Assembly: GCA_029688955.1 (NCBI GenBank)
Contig: JARUKZ010000001.1
Location: forward strand, 124,001-188,000
Length of the DNA: 64,000 nt
Source of the DNA: Chitinispirillales bacterium ANBcel5
GTDB lineage: Bacteria; Fibrobacterota; Chitinivibrionia; Chitinivibrionales; Chitinispirillaceae
Reading direction: 5' to 3'
The notes beneath the pieces were generated by a model that saw only the letters and a list, made by a program, of their open reading frames with translations, did no database searches and had not been told where the DNA came from. The position numbers were made by a program, and so were the translations under genes. Shown here in pieces: positions 14,801 through 24,053 of this stretch (the stretch's first letter is position 1; every line of letters starts with the position of its first letter).

Positions 14801-16303
14801 TTATACTCTGCCGTACATATAGCTAAGCTTTGCTAAAAGGTGATAGGGGGCATTTTCCATCTGCTCTAAGCTTAACCTGTAGACCCAGTTTTGCCCTCTC
14901 TGCACAGGATTGTTCATCCTGCTCTCATCACCAGTGCACAGCACATCCTGAATCGGCACCACTACCAGATTCGCAGGGGAGAGAAAAAGTAGTCGGATGG
15001 CCTGCCATATGCTGCCTTTGTCTGAAACACTGCCACCGATATAATCGCAAAATAAATCTCCGGCAGGAGTGTTTTTGTTTAGCAAATACCAACCATAAAG
15101 GGTGTTGGTATCATGAGTTGAGCTGCAGGCAAGACTCTCAACCGGGTAGTTATGGGGGAGGTGATGGTTATCGGGGTTGGAATCAAAGCCAAACTGTAAT
15201 ACACGCATACCCGGAATAGAGAAACGCTTCATCACTTCCCGTACATCACTGGTTATCGTCCCCAAATCCTCTGCAATAACCGGAAATGAGGAAAAATAGC
15301 TCAGCAGCTCTTTAAATAGACCCTCTGAATCAACCCTGACCCAGCTACCTTTTGTTGCATCCCGGTGGGCTGCGTCAATTTCCCAGTATGCCACAAAGGC
15401 CCTGAAGTGGTCTATACGAACAAGGTCGTAAAGATCGAATGATCTTTTGAGCCGTTGTTTCCAGAAACGGTAACTGTCGTTTCTCATTGTTTCCCAGTTA
15501 TAGACCGGATTTCTCCAACACTGGCCATGAGGGCTTAAGGGGTCTGGAGGAACTCCGGAGAGAAATGCAGGCTCGAAGTGTTCATTGAGTTTAAACAGAT
15601 GGGGCTCTTTCCAGCATTCAACGCTATTTGAGTTAAGGTAAAAAGGGATATCTCCTATAATGCTGATTTTTTTTTCGTTGCAGTACGTTTTTAGCTCTTT
15701 AAACTGAGTTTCCAGCAGAAACTGAGTAAACTTTTCTCTATCAATCTCTTCCTTGAACTCTTGTGAAAACCGTTGCAATGCTTTGGGCTCTCTTTTTTTA
15801 AGATCATCAGGCCATTGTTGCCACTGCAGGCCTTTCATTCTGGAGCTTATCACCTCAAAAAGCGAGTAGTCCTCGAGCCAGTGACAGTTTTGGTGGCAAA
15901 AGCAGTGATATTCTTGGGGTAATTGTGATCTTACCCTAAACCAGGCTTTACTTAAAAGATAGTTTTTGAAGGAATACGCTTTACTGTAATCGGTTGTTGA
16001 AAACTCTGGTGGGTGCAGAGGGTTTAGATCACTTTTACTGATAAGGCCCTGGGAGAAGAGGTGTTGAGGGCTTAAAAACAGCTTGTTAAGGGCAAATGAA
16101 GAGGTACTGCTGTACGGGGAGTGATTGTTTTCGCTGCGAGTGGGGTTGATTGGCAGTATTTGCCACAGTCGCTGATTATGAGCATGTAGTAACTGAGCAA
16201 ACCTGTAGGCACAATCACCAAAATCACCACAACCGTAAAGAGAGGGGAGTGAAGAGATTGCTAACAGTATTCCACTTGAACGCTTATTTATCGTCACAGA
16301 CAC
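14801..16303 (-). CDS. malQ: 4-alpha-glucanotransferase (amylomaltase, GH77)
   Basis: This is a full-length (500 residues) GH77 amylomaltase that transfers alpha-1,4-glucan segments between maltodextrins, acting in cytoplasmic glycogen or starch metabolism. Clear signatures are GSWVRVDSEGLF, the nucleophile region LVRIDHFRAFVAYWEI, the acid/base region PVIAEDLGTIT, and SSTHDTNTLYGWY near residue 400. The N-terminal GILLAISSLPSLYGCGDFG is the canonical opening. It converges with the PAC2 gene, with only three bases between stop codons, and stands alone with no glycogen genes beside it. The promoter must lie in the 218-base spacer shared with the histidine-kinase gene. Confidence 0.96.
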   Translation of the reverse strand: MSVTINKRSSGILLAISSLPSLYGCGDFGDCAYRFAQLLHAHNQRLWQILPINPTRSENNHSPYSSTSSFALNKLFLSPQHLFSQGLISKSDLNPLHPPEFSTTDYSKAYSFKNYLLSKAWFRVRSQLPQEYHCFCHQNCHWLEDYSLFEVISSRMKGLQWQQWPDDLKKREPKALQRFSQEFKEEIDREKFTQFLLETQFKELKTYCNEKKISIIGDIPFYLNSNSVECWKEPHLFKLNEHFEPAFLSGVPPDPLSPHGQCWRNPVYNWETMRNDSYRFWKQRLKRSFDLYDLVRIDHFRAFVAYWEIDAAHRDATKGSWVRVDSEGLFKELLSYFSSFPVIAEDLGTITSDVREVMKRFSIPGMRVLQFGFDSNPDNHHLPHNYPVESLACSSTHDTNTLYGWYLLNKNTPAGDLFCDYIGGSVSDKGSIWQAIRLLFLSPANLVVVPIQDVLCTGDESRMNNPVQRGQNWVYRLSLEQMENAPYHLLAKLSYMYGRV

Positions 16304-16521
16304 CCCCTATTTTTTTAAGGACAGATAGGCAAATTCGGGGCCATGACTGATAGTTTAGGTTCTACTTCTATATTATACGGCCTGATTTTTGCGTAATAGG
16401 AGATGGACCGAATATGGGCATATGGTGATTCTCGTTACCAATTACAGCAAATGCAACTTTTTTGATTCCCCTTTTTGCGAAACCGGCTTAGATGAATTTC
16501 CCTGTCTCTTAGGAGAAGGAT

Positions 16522-19263
16522 GTGGAAAAGAAACTAAATACAACAGATACCATACGCGTTTTTGCTGATAAATTTTTGGATCATATCAACACACCACTTC
16601 TTGTCATCAACGATGATTTAACGGTTTGTTGTGCAAATCGGGCCTATTGTGCAAAATTTACGGTGCAAAGGGAGTCGGTGGAAAATCGACCAATCCATGA
16701 GCTTGAGGACGGGATGTGGGTTAAACATGAAGCAGGGATACTTCTCAAAAGGGTACTTGCTGAAGATAAGGGCTTTAATAACTTGGAAATTTGTATCCGC
16801 AAAAAAATGCACCCCCACTATTTTATTCTTTCTGCAAATCCTACTGAATTTGATAAAAAACTGATACTGGTAACCATTGAAGATATTACGGAAAAGAGGC
16901 GTACAGAGCAACGGCTTCAGAACATCAAAACTCACGAAGAAACGTTAAAAAAACAGCTACTTGAGATAGCTATTTCTAATAAAAAACTGGAGGATAAAAA
17001 CAGGCTGCTGGAATCTTTGCTCAGAAGTATTCCCGAAGGGATAATGATAACCGATAAAGAGAACAGGGTTCAGGCATTAAGCTGTTATTTTGAACACTTA
17101 TTTGGAATCGATCCACAGAGGATACAAAAAGCGGGGGAAAAAGAGAGAACACGATTAATGAATTTATATGCACCAGGGGGTGAAGAGGTTTCCCATAAAG
17201 ATCTTCCATTAGCAAAAGTAATAAATGAAAAAAAACCAATCGATAATTACGAACTACTGTTTAAACAAAATGGCCAAAGCAGACACGTTACTATAAATGC
17301 TGCACCAATTTTCGATAGCGAGGGTGAAATTAAAGGAGCGGTAGGAGTATGGACCGATATTACAGATCGGAAAAAAGCACAGGTGGCCCTGCACGAGAAC
17401 GAACAGCGCTTTAGGACAATGTTTGAAAATCATCGGGCAGTTATGCTTTTGATAGAGGCTCACTCAGGGAAAATAGTAGACGCGAACAAAGCGGCATCTC
17501 TTTTCTATGGTTATACAAAAGACGAATTACGTTTAAAAACTATAGAAGAAATAAACATGTTACCTCCACCTAAGGTACATGAAGAAAGACTTAATGCTCT
17601 TAAGGAAAATCGAAGCTACTTTGTTTTCCCCCATAAGCTCAAAAACAATCGCATACGCTGGGTTGAAGTCTATTCCTCCCCGGTCATAACCGATAGCAAA
17701 GAACTTCTCTTTTCTGTTATCCATGATATTACGTCTAAAAAAACAGCGGAAGAGGCACTACGCAATAGTGAGGCAAGATTCAATACCGTTTTTGAGGCAA
17801 TGAGTGAGGGCGTGCTTGTGTTTGATACGTTCGAAAAGGTGGTAATGGCAAATAGAGCAATCACAGACGTTTTTGGTTTTGAAGAGATTAAGCACATTAG
17901 AGATGCTCGGGGGTTATTTTTTAGCTCATTCCATTTTTTCAGTCCGGATGGTGAGTTGATTGATAGTGATAATTGGCCTGTTACAAGGGTTCTGAGAGGA
18001 AGGTCGGTTAAGAATTTCGAAGTATGGATGCGTAAGAAGAACTCTTCTCAGCGATGGTTTCTGAGTATAAGTGGTGAGCCAATCAGAGATGAAGAGCAAA
18101 AGCAAATTCTTGGCTTGATTGTGATACGTGATATTACCGAAAAAAAAAAGATTCAGGAAGAAACCGATCGCAGGGCGGCAGAACAGGAGGCAATTTTTTC
18201 CTCTCTGCCAAATGGGTATGTCATATACAACACAGATGGTACGGTAGCAAAGATGAATGATGAAGCCAGAAGGGTTATTGGATATCAGGACATCATGGTT
18301 TCAATGTCCTATAAACAAAGGATGCGATTTATCAGGGTGGAAACTCCTGATGGGAAAAAATACCCTGTGGACCAACTACCCTCCTGGCGGGCATTGCACA
18401 ATGGTGAAACTGTTAGAAATGAAGTGATGCATATTGTTCATAGTAAAGGATCATACTGGATTTCTGCAAGTGCATCCCCTATTCTCTCCAGAGAGAGTAA
18501 AATCACAGGGGTTGTGATGCAATTTGCTGATGTAACACCGATGGTAACTCTTCAGCAACAACTTGAAAGTAGGGCTGCAGAACTGTTAAGAGCAAATGAG
18601 TATCTCGAAGCATTCTCCTATTCGGTATCTCATGATCTTCGTGGCCCGTTAAACACAATTGAAGGGTTTGTAAGCATTCTTAGGGAAGATTATCTGCATG
18701 ATATAGACAAAGATGGGCAGGATCTTCTGGAACGCATCTTAAACAATGTGAAAAAGGCCAAAAACCTGATTGATGATATCCTTAATCTGTCAAAGATAGG
18801 GAGTCTTGAAGTAAAACGTGAGAAAGTTAATGTCAGCGAAATGGTTTTTGAATACTTAAATGAGCTTAAAGAAAATCAACCCGATCGGGTAGTACGATTT
18901 GAGGTAGAGAAAGATATAACAGTAGATGCCGATCCTCATCTCTTACACATTGCGATCGAAAATATTTTACGCAATTCCTGGAAGTTTACATCTAAAAAAG
19001 ATAGAGGAATAATACGTTTTGGAAGGACCAAAAAAGATTCCCGTTATGTGTATTTCTTAAAAGATAATGGCGTAGGGTTTGACTCATCTTATGCAGAAAA
19101 TATTTTTGAACCATTCAAGCGTGTACATATTCAGAGTGAATATGGTGGCACCGGTATAGGACTTTCTATAGTGCGACGGGCAATTGAGCGACACGGTGGT
19201 ACGATATGGGCAGAAGGAGAAGTAGGCAAGGGCGCACGCTTCTATTTTACACTCGGAGATTAA
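16522..19263 (+). CDS. Cytoplasmic multi-PAS sensor histidine kinase (phytochrome-like HisKA type)
   Basis: There is no transmembrane segment, so this kinase senses intracellular signals. Five PAS or PAS/PAC modules can be traced, at roughly residues 15-125, 165-290, 295-410, 415-550 and 560-680, with PAC junctions such as ITDRKKAQVAL and ITEKKKIQEE. The HisKA box is FSYSVSHDLRGPLNTIEGF with the phospho-acceptor His704. The HATPase domain shows IENILRNSWKFT (N box), DNGVGFD (G1) and GGTGIGLSIVRR (G2). The family resembles bacteriophytochrome-type kinases. Translation starts at GTG 16522 behind AGGAGAAGG. A second kinase follows after 27 bases and a single-domain regulator after that, which probably form one signalling operon. 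The signal is unknown. Confidence 0.93.
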   Translation: MEKKLNTTDTIRVFADKFLDHINTPLLVINDDLTVCCANRAYCAKFTVQRESVENRPIHELEDGMWVKHEAGILLKRVLAEDKGFNNLEICIRKKMHPHYFILSANPTEFDKKLILVTIEDITEKRRTEQRLQNIKTHEETLKKQLLEIAISNKKLEDKNRLLESLLRSIPEGIMITDKENRVQALSCYFEHLFGIDPQRIQKAGEKERTRLMNLYAPGGEEVSHKDLPLAKVINEKKPIDNYELLFKQNGQSRHVTINAAPIFDSEGEIKGAVGVWTDITDRKKAQVALHENEQRFRTMFENHRAVMLLIEAHSGKIVDANKAASLFYGYTKDELRLKTIEEINMLPPPKVHEERLNALKENRSYFVFPHKLKNNRIRWVEVYSSPVITDSKELLFSVIHDITSKKTAEEALRNSEARFNTVFEAMSEGVLVFDTFEKVVMANRAITDVFGFEEIKHIRDARGLFFSSFHFFSPDGELIDSDNWPVTRVLRGRSVKNFEVWMRKKNSSQRWFLSISGEPIRDEEQKQILGLIVIRDITEKKKIQEETDRRAAEQEAIFSSLPNGYVIYNTDGTVAKMNDEARRVIGYQDIMVSMSYKQRMRFIRVETPDGKKYPVDQLPSWRALHNGETVRNEVMHIVHSKGSYWISASASPILSRESKITGVVMQFADVTPMVTLQQQLESRAAELLRANEYLEAFSYSVSHDLRGPLNTIEGFVSILREDYLHDIDKDGQDLLERILNNVKKAKNLIDDILNLSKIGSLEVKREKVNVSEMVFEYLNELKENQPDRVVRFEVEKDITVDADPHLLHIAIENILRNSWKFTSKKDRGIIRFGRTKKDSRYVYFLKDNGVGFDSSYAENIFEPFKRVHIQSEYGGTGIGLSIVRRAIERHGGTIWAEGEVGKGARFYFTLGD

Positions 19264-19290
19264 TGTACGGTTGGTGAGAAGAGTAATCTT

Positions 19291-22200
19291 ATGGATAGGT
19301 TTAAAATAAATTTAGCAATAGCAGTAGTATTAGTAGTGGCAATAATGGATTTGTTGTTGCCAATTGGCTATGGCGCATCGGTATTCTATATCGCCCCGGT
19401 ACTTCTTTTGTCACACCATGGAAAAGACCGCTCAAGATATCTCTTAGCATTCATTTTGACTGTGTTAATGGTGCTTGGTATCTTCTTTTCCCCTCCCGAT
19501 TTACCAGTACTGGTAATTACGGCTAATCGCATGGCTTCTATTGCGGTGCTTTGGATTGTGGTGCTCTATATTGCCGAGCGGAACAAAGCGCTTCGAAAAG
19601 AGCAAAAGATAGCCCTTGAGCGTGACAGACTTGCGATTATCAGTAGATCTCAGAGTGAATTTTATGAAATGGTGCTTAGAATTGCCCCTGTTGGAATAGC
19701 AATTATAAGAGGCGAGGATTGCCGTTTTAAATACGTTAATCCTGAATACTCAGGTATACCAGGTAAGCGACCTTTCGATATACAGGGTAAAACAATGAAG
19801 GAAGTGTACCCGGATTTTGCTGCAGCGGGTGGGTTAAAACTAATAGAGGAAGCTCTTCGCGAGAAGAAAGAAGTGTACAGGCCCGAGCTAAAGACCTATG
19901 TAGGAATAGGGGAGAAGAGACGTCTTGGTTTCTTTAATCTTCACTTTGTACCGTTGCCCCCGTTTGAAGAGAAGAAAGCTGAAGTGCTTTTAGTAGCAAA
20001 TGAAATTACAGAGCAGGTGGTAGCAAGAAAACGGGTTGAAGAGGCGGAATATGCATTACGGGAAAGTGAACAGCGTTTTCGTACTCTGGCTGATAACATC
20101 TCTCAGTTTGCCTGGATGGCTGACCGAACCGGATACATCTTTTGGTATAACAAACGCTGGTATGATTACACAGGAACTACCCTTGAAGAGATGCAGGGAT
20201 GGGGGTGGACAAGGGTTCTCCATCCCGATCATGTGGAGGGGGTAGTTAAAAAAATCCAACAATCCTGGGATACCGGTGAAGTTTGGGAAGATACCTTTCC
20301 TTTAAGAGGTAAAGATGGCAAGTATCGATGGTTTCTCTCCCGTGCCGTACCTGTATTGAATGATACTGGAAAAGTGAAGTTGTGGTTTGGAACAAATACC
20401 GATATAACAGAACACAAAAATCTTGAACAGCGCTTACAGAATTATTCCACACGGTACCAGAGTATGCGTGATTCGGATATTATCGGTACTATAATAGCAG
20501 ATCCAGATGGTAATATTCTGGATGCCAATGATTATTTCCTTAGGGTTATTGGGTATAGTCGCTCTGAGTTGGAATCCGGGCAGGTCAAATGGAATGAAAT
20601 TACCCCAAAAGAATATGAACCGCTGGACAAAGATGCTTTACTGCAACTTGATGAAAAAGGGGCTGCAACTCCGTATGAAAAGGAGTTCACAAAAAAAGAC
20701 GGCTCAAGGGTGTGGGTTTTATTGGCAGATACGCTCTTGCCGGGCCCTCAAAAGCATATTCTTGCCTTTGTACTCGATATCACCGACAGGAAAAGAAATG
20801 AATTAGAAATCGAGCGCTCAACAAAATGGCTCGAACGCATAGCGGAAACGACACCGGATGTAATTTTTGTCCTCGATATAGAAAATGAGAAAAATATTTA
20901 TACCAATAAGAGTATTATGGATATGCTGGGGTATTCTTCTCAGCAATTCAGCCAATTGTCTTACCTTTTTAAAAAGGCTATCAGTCCTTTGGATCTTAAA
21001 AGAAGCATAGCTTTTTACACTAGCATGAAAGACGCAAAAAAGGGTGAGATAAGAACTATAGCCCATCGTATTGTCCGTAAAGATGGGGCGATTCGCTGGG
21101 CAGATGTACGGGTAACACCGTTTGAGTGGAATGAAAAAGGTGAGGTCAGGGAGGTGCTTGGTTTAGCCAGGGATGTAACAGATTTAAAGAAAACACAGGA
21201 CTCCCTGGTGGAGAGTGAGAGAAGGTTTAGAAACCTGGCCGATTCGATGCCTCAGCTGGTATGGACTGCAAGCGCCGAGGGAACAGTGGATTACTATAAC
21301 CAAAACTATAAATTGTTTGGAGGAATTGAGCCTGAGCCGGGAGGGGATTGGAATTGGACGCCTGTATTGCATGAAGATGACAGGCAGATAACACATGAAA
21401 AATGGAGTCGTGCAGTAGAAACCGGTGAAGTATATCAAATAGAACACAGGGTGCGTCATGATGATGGATCGTTTCACTGGTATCTAACCAGAGGGGTTCC
21501 GGTAAAAAATGAAGAGGGTAAAATTGTGAAGTGGTACGGAACTACTACCAATATCGACTCGGTAAAAGGTACCCAGGAGGCCTTAAAGAGAAGCGAAAAA
21601 AAGCTTAAGAAACTAAACGAAGACCTTGAAGAGCTGGTTATTAAGCGAACCGATCAGGTTCGTTCGCTTTCAAAAGCACTGACTCTGGTAGAACATAGAG
21701 AAAGAAAGCGCTTTTCACAGATTCTTCACGAAAACCTTCAGCAAATTCTTTTGGCCGCAAACATGCAGCTTGGGGTTCACCTTGAGGAGCACAGTTCATC
21801 AGATGACCCTGCACATGCAGCTGAAATCGCTGAAGCTATCAGGTTATTGCGCAAAGCTTTGCATGTTACACGGACTACTTCAATAGAATTAAACCCTCCG
21901 GTTTTAGAGGCGCAGGGGTTGGATGCTGCTTTGTCTTGGCTTGCGTCCCACATGAATAAAAACTACGGACTACAGGTCTCCATTGAATTAGATGAGCAGT
22001 TGAAAAGAATCAAAAATGATGTGCAGTTAATGCTAATACAGATGGTACGTGAACTGCTGTTAAATGTAGTTAAACATTCTGGTACCAAATCTGCCCAAAT
22101 TAGCGCAAAATGTGAGTCCAAAACTATATTAATAGAAGTAGCAGATAAGGGCCGGGGGTTTGATATCTCAGAAGCGCGCCTGAGAATGGGGGAGGAGACA

Positions 22201-22320
22201 ACGCTTGGGCTTTTTAGTATAGAAGAAAGAGTGAAACTTTTTGACGGCAATTTCGTAATATACTCAGAGATAGGTAAAGGAACAAAATGCGTTATCTCAC
22301 TTCCCAATAAAAATTGCTAA
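19291..22320 (+). CDS. Membrane-bound multi-PAS sensor histidine kinase (NarX/DesK-like HisKA_3 type)
   Basis: Residues 1-100 contain three to four hydrophobic segments (INLAIAVVLVVAIMDLLLP, YLLAFILTVLMVLGIFF and others), an integral-membrane sensor without a large periplasmic loop. About five PAS/PAC modules follow (for example WMADRTGYIFWYNKRWYDYT and its near copy LVWTASAEGTVDYYNQNYK). After a coiled linker (LEELVIKRTDQVRSLSKAL) comes a HisKA_3-type box, RFSQILHENLQQILLAANM with His813, then the HATPase motifs LLLNVVKHS, ADKGRGFD and TLGLFSIEERVKLF. This kinase class normally pairs with NarL-type regulators, but the gene next to it encodes a receiver-only protein. The function is signalling; the stimulus is unknown. 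Confidence 0.93.
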   Translation: MDRFKINLAIAVVLVVAIMDLLLPIGYGASVFYIAPVLLLSHHGKDRSRYLLAFILTVLMVLGIFFSPPDLPVLVITANRMASIAVLWIVVLYIAERNKALRKEQKIALERDRLAIISRSQSEFYEMVLRIAPVGIAIIRGEDCRFKYVNPEYSGIPGKRPFDIQGKTMKEVYPDFAAAGGLKLIEEALREKKEVYRPELKTYVGIGEKRRLGFFNLHFVPLPPFEEKKAEVLLVANEITEQVVARKRVEEAEYALRESEQRFRTLADNISQFAWMADRTGYIFWYNKRWYDYTGTTLEEMQGWGWTRVLHPDHVEGVVKKIQQSWDTGEVWEDTFPLRGKDGKYRWFLSRAVPVLNDTGKVKLWFGTNTDITEHKNLEQRLQNYSTRYQSMRDSDIIGTIIADPDGNILDANDYFLRVIGYSRSELESGQVKWNEITPKEYEPLDKDALLQLDEKGAATPYEKEFTKKDGSRVWVLLADTLLPGPQKHILAFVLDITDRKRNELEIERSTKWLERIAETTPDVIFVLDIENEKNIYTNKSIMDMLGYSSQQFSQLSYLFKKAISPLDLKRSIAFYTSMKDAKKGEIRTIAHRIVRKDGAIRWADVRVTPFEWNEKGEVREVLGLARDVTDLKKTQDSLVESERRFRNLADSMPQLVWTASAEGTVDYYNQNYKLFGGIEPEPGGDWNWTPVLHEDDRQITHEKWSRAVETGEVYQIEHRVRHDDGSFHWYLTRGVPVKNEEGKIVKWYGTTTNIDSVKGTQEALKRSEKKLKKLNEDLEELVIKRTDQVRSLSKALTLVEHRERKRFSQILHENLQQILLAANMQLGVHLEEHSSSDDPAHAAEIAEAIRLLRKALHVTRTTSIELNPPVLEAQGLDAALSWLASHMNKNYGLQVSIELDEQLKRIKNDVQLMLIQMVRELLLNVVKHSGTKSAQISAKCESKTILIEVADKGRGFDISEARLRMGEETTLGLFSIEERVKLFDGNFVIYSEIGKGTKCVISLPNKNC

Positions 22321-22346
22321 CTTTCGAAACGGGTGTCTGAACAAAA

Positions 22347-22715
22347 ATGAAAGCTTACATTGTTGAAGATCACGAGGATATGAGACTGATCCTTAAAAGA
22401 ACGCTGCGAAAAAAGATCGCTGATATACAGATCATTGGAGAGAGTGAAACCGCAGAAAAGGCCATGGAAGATATTGCTGCCCTTTTACCACAAATTGTCC
22501 TTGTTGATATCTCCTTACCGGGAATGGATGGTATAGAGATGATTAGAAAATTAAGGCCCCTGTACCAGGAGTGCTTTTTTCTTGTGGTTACAGGTCATGA
22601 CGTTGATCAGTATAGAGAAGAGGCTTTTAAGGCTGGTGCCAATCAGATCGTATCCAAAGAAGACAGAAAAGAGATGATAGAGATTATCGATCAATATCGC
22701 ATAAAAGGCAACTAA
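22347..22715 (+). CDS. Single-domain response regulator (receiver only)
   Basis: This is a CheY-like receiver of 122 residues. Conserved residues are the acidic pair in VEDHED at 7-9, the phospho-acceptor Asp54 in LVDISLPGMDG, a Thr in VVTGHD and Lys in IVSKED. There is no output domain, so it must act by protein contact or as a phosphate sink. It follows the NarX-like kinase by 26 bases and is translationally coupled to the next small gene through a TAATG overlap, which suggests that the small protein is its partner. One or both upstream kinases are the likely phosphodonors. Confidence 0.92.
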   Translation: MKAYIVEDHEDMRLILKRTLRKKIADIQIIGESETAEKAMEDIAALLPQIVLVDISLPGMDGIEMIRKLRPLYQECFFLVVTGHDVDQYREEAFKAGANQIVSKEDRKEMIEIIDQYRIKGN

Positions 22716-23062
22716 TGAAAAACTCTCAAAACCACATAGTCTACCGCTCTGAGCGCTTTTCACACCTCTACAATACCTCTACAGGAAAAGATCTATGGAG
22801 TTTTCTCTCATCCCCTCAGCAGATTAAACGCATGCAGAGCGAGGTCAACACTGGAAACGCACCAATCAAAGCTTTGCTTACCGAACTTGAAACCAGATTT
22901 CTCACCTTTTTTACTGCAGGCGACAATGAGAGTGGTGAAGTTGCGGTGTTTATCAATAATATGCTAAAACAACTATTTGAACATCTTGGCTATACACACA
23001 CCGGCTGTGCTCGTTGTAATGGCAAATTCATTAAAAGTACAGGTATTTTTACCAGTAATTAA
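22715..23062 (+). CDS. Small hypothetical protein coupled to the single-domain response regulator
   Basis: I do not recognise this 115-residue protein. Its ATG overlaps the stop codon of the preceding regulator (TAATG), so the two are translated together, probably at a fixed ratio. The sequence is mixed alpha-helical, with a helix-rich centre (IKRMQSEVNTG, IKALLTELETRFLTFF, VAVFINNMLKQLFEHL) and a C-terminal Cys-x2-Cys pair in GCARCNG. It has no signal peptide or membrane helix. It could be a phosphotransfer or effector partner, but no conserved His box of an Hpt domain is obvious. Confidence that it is a real gene comes from the overlap and the neighbouring codon usage. Confidence 0.75.
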   Translation: MKNSQNHIVYRSERFSHLYNTSTGKDLWSFLSSPQQIKRMQSEVNTGNAPIKALLTELETRFLTFFTAGDNESGEVAVFINNMLKQLFEHLGYTHTGCARCNGKFIKSTGIFTSN

Positions 23063-23158
23063 GCAAATTAAACAGGTTACCAACTGGAACAGGGATGGTG
23101 TAGTGGACTATTTTTATACTTCATCCTTTTTTATTAACTCAATCCGGTTTGGTAGTAT

Positions 23159-23851
23159 ATGCTTAAATTTCTACTTCTCTCTTTTACACTGGGTGTTACA
23201 ACCGCCTTTGCCACTCCCCAAATAGAAGTTTCTCCTGAAATTTATGAATTTGGTATAGTGGAAAAAATTAATACAAGCAAAGCAAATGCAATTTTTATGA
23301 TAGAAAATACCGGTTCATCACCTCTGGTGATCGAATCTGTAAGACCGAGCTGTGGCTGTGCTGTTGTGGAGTATGATTCTTTGGTTATGCCCGGTGAGAG
23401 CAGTAAGTTAGAGGTAGAAATCGATTTTGATCAGTTCAACGGGCCGGTGCAAAGCAGTGTCACCATTATTTCTGATGCCCAAAACAGTTCTGTTCATAGA
23501 GTTACAATGAAAGCAGATGTTATTCCCATAATAGATTTATCTGAGTGGTATATTTCTTTAACGGGTGGCAAGCCCTATACACTTTATCTCTCAACGGAAA
23601 AAAAGGACTTAAGCATCTCCGAGGTTCGTTTTATTCTTCACCCTACAGACTATTCTGCCGGTGAAGAGGTGTATATAGATCATAAACTGGTTTCTGCTGA
23701 AACCAATCAAAGCGAAAAACGTACTACCTATGAACTTAGTTTAACGCCGGATAGTGTGAAAGAAAACTCCTCAGGAATTTTTATCCTCCACACAAACCAC
23801 CCTTATGAAAGAGAGATTACCATTCCAGGGAGAGTGGGTGTAGTGTATTAA
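23159..23851 (+). CDS. DUF1573 domain secreted protein
   Basis: This is an exported protein with a signal peptide (MLKFLLLSFTLGVTTAFA, cleavage near residue 18) and an immunoglobulin-like DUF1573 domain: IEVSPEIYEFGIVEKIN, then VRPSCGCAVVEY and VMPGESSKLEVEIDF. The SCGC motif is the family hallmark and may be a metal or disulfide site. DUF1573 proteins are frequent in Bacteroidetes and related phyla and have no settled function. The second half (residues 120-230) looks like another beta-rich domain. It is 96 bases behind the small regulator-coupled gene and could end that operon or be separate. There is no obvious Shine-Dalgarno site before the ATG at 23159. Confidence 0.85.
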   Translation: MLKFLLLSFTLGVTTAFATPQIEVSPEIYEFGIVEKINTSKANAIFMIENTGSSPLVIESVRPSCGCAVVEYDSLVMPGESSKLEVEIDFDQFNGPVQSSVTIISDAQNSSVHRVTMKADVIPIIDLSEWYISLTGGKPYTLYLSTEKKDLSISEVRFILHPTDYSAGEEVYIDHKLVSAETNQSEKRTTYELSLTPDSVKENSSGIFILHTNHPYEREITIPGRVGVVY

Positions 23852-23890
23852 ACTCTCGTTTATTTCAACAAAGAAATAAAAATCACCTTT

Positions 23891-23906
23891 TGTGACCATC
23901 GTCACA
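23891..23906. promoter_or_regulatory. CRP/FNR-family operator (TGTGA-N6-TCACA)
   Basis: TGTGACCATCGTCACA is a full match to the two half-sites of the CRP consensus with the canonical six-base spacer. A -10-like TATATT begins at 23928, which puts the site centre 41.5 bases upstream of a start near 23940, the exact class II activator position. It lies between the DUF1573 stop and the SpoIIE phosphatase gene. Which CRP/FNR-type regulator would bind is unknown. Confidence 0.6.
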
Positions 23907-23939
23907 TTCTTTTTTAAGCAAAACAGATATATTTATTAT

Positions 23940-24051
23940 TGTGAAAACGATAGTAGGAGCGCTTCCGCCCCATGCGCCCAAGTATTTACTGGTAAGTAGT
24001 TGCAGCTGTATCTGACCCGAAATTCTTTTTAAGGAACTCGGGTTTTTTTTT
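23940..24051 (+). ncRNA. Candidate small transcript under the CRP-like site
   Basis: A promoter-like element (TATATT at 23928-23933) under the CRP-type operator would start a transcript of about 110 bases that ends at the terminator at 24015-24051. The central part has a short GCGC stem-loop. A 24-codon open frame from GTG 23941 to TGA 24013-24015 fills most of it but has no ribosome site, so a leaderless micro-peptide is a weaker option. The alternative is that this is only the long 3' untranslated region of the DUF1573 gene. Confidence 0.35.
24015..24051 (+). terminator. Rho-independent terminator, plus strand
   Basis: ACCCGA pairs with TCGGGT, and the stem extends inward through TTC/GAA. 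It is followed by nine T residues. It ends rightward transcripts, either from the DUF1573 gene or from the candidate small RNA. The A-run lies on the wrong side for the convergent phosphatase gene, so it serves the plus strand only. Confidence 0.75.
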
Positions 24052-24053
24052 AT

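Noticed and set aside
14830..15219. 129-codon plus-strand frame inside malQ
   Set aside because: Antisense to the conserved GH77 gene with Cys/His/Ser-rich composition typical of a shadow frame.
23940..24015. Short peptide frame from GTG 23941 to TGA
   Set aside because: No ribosome site and only 24 codons; kept only as a side remark to the small-RNA candidate.
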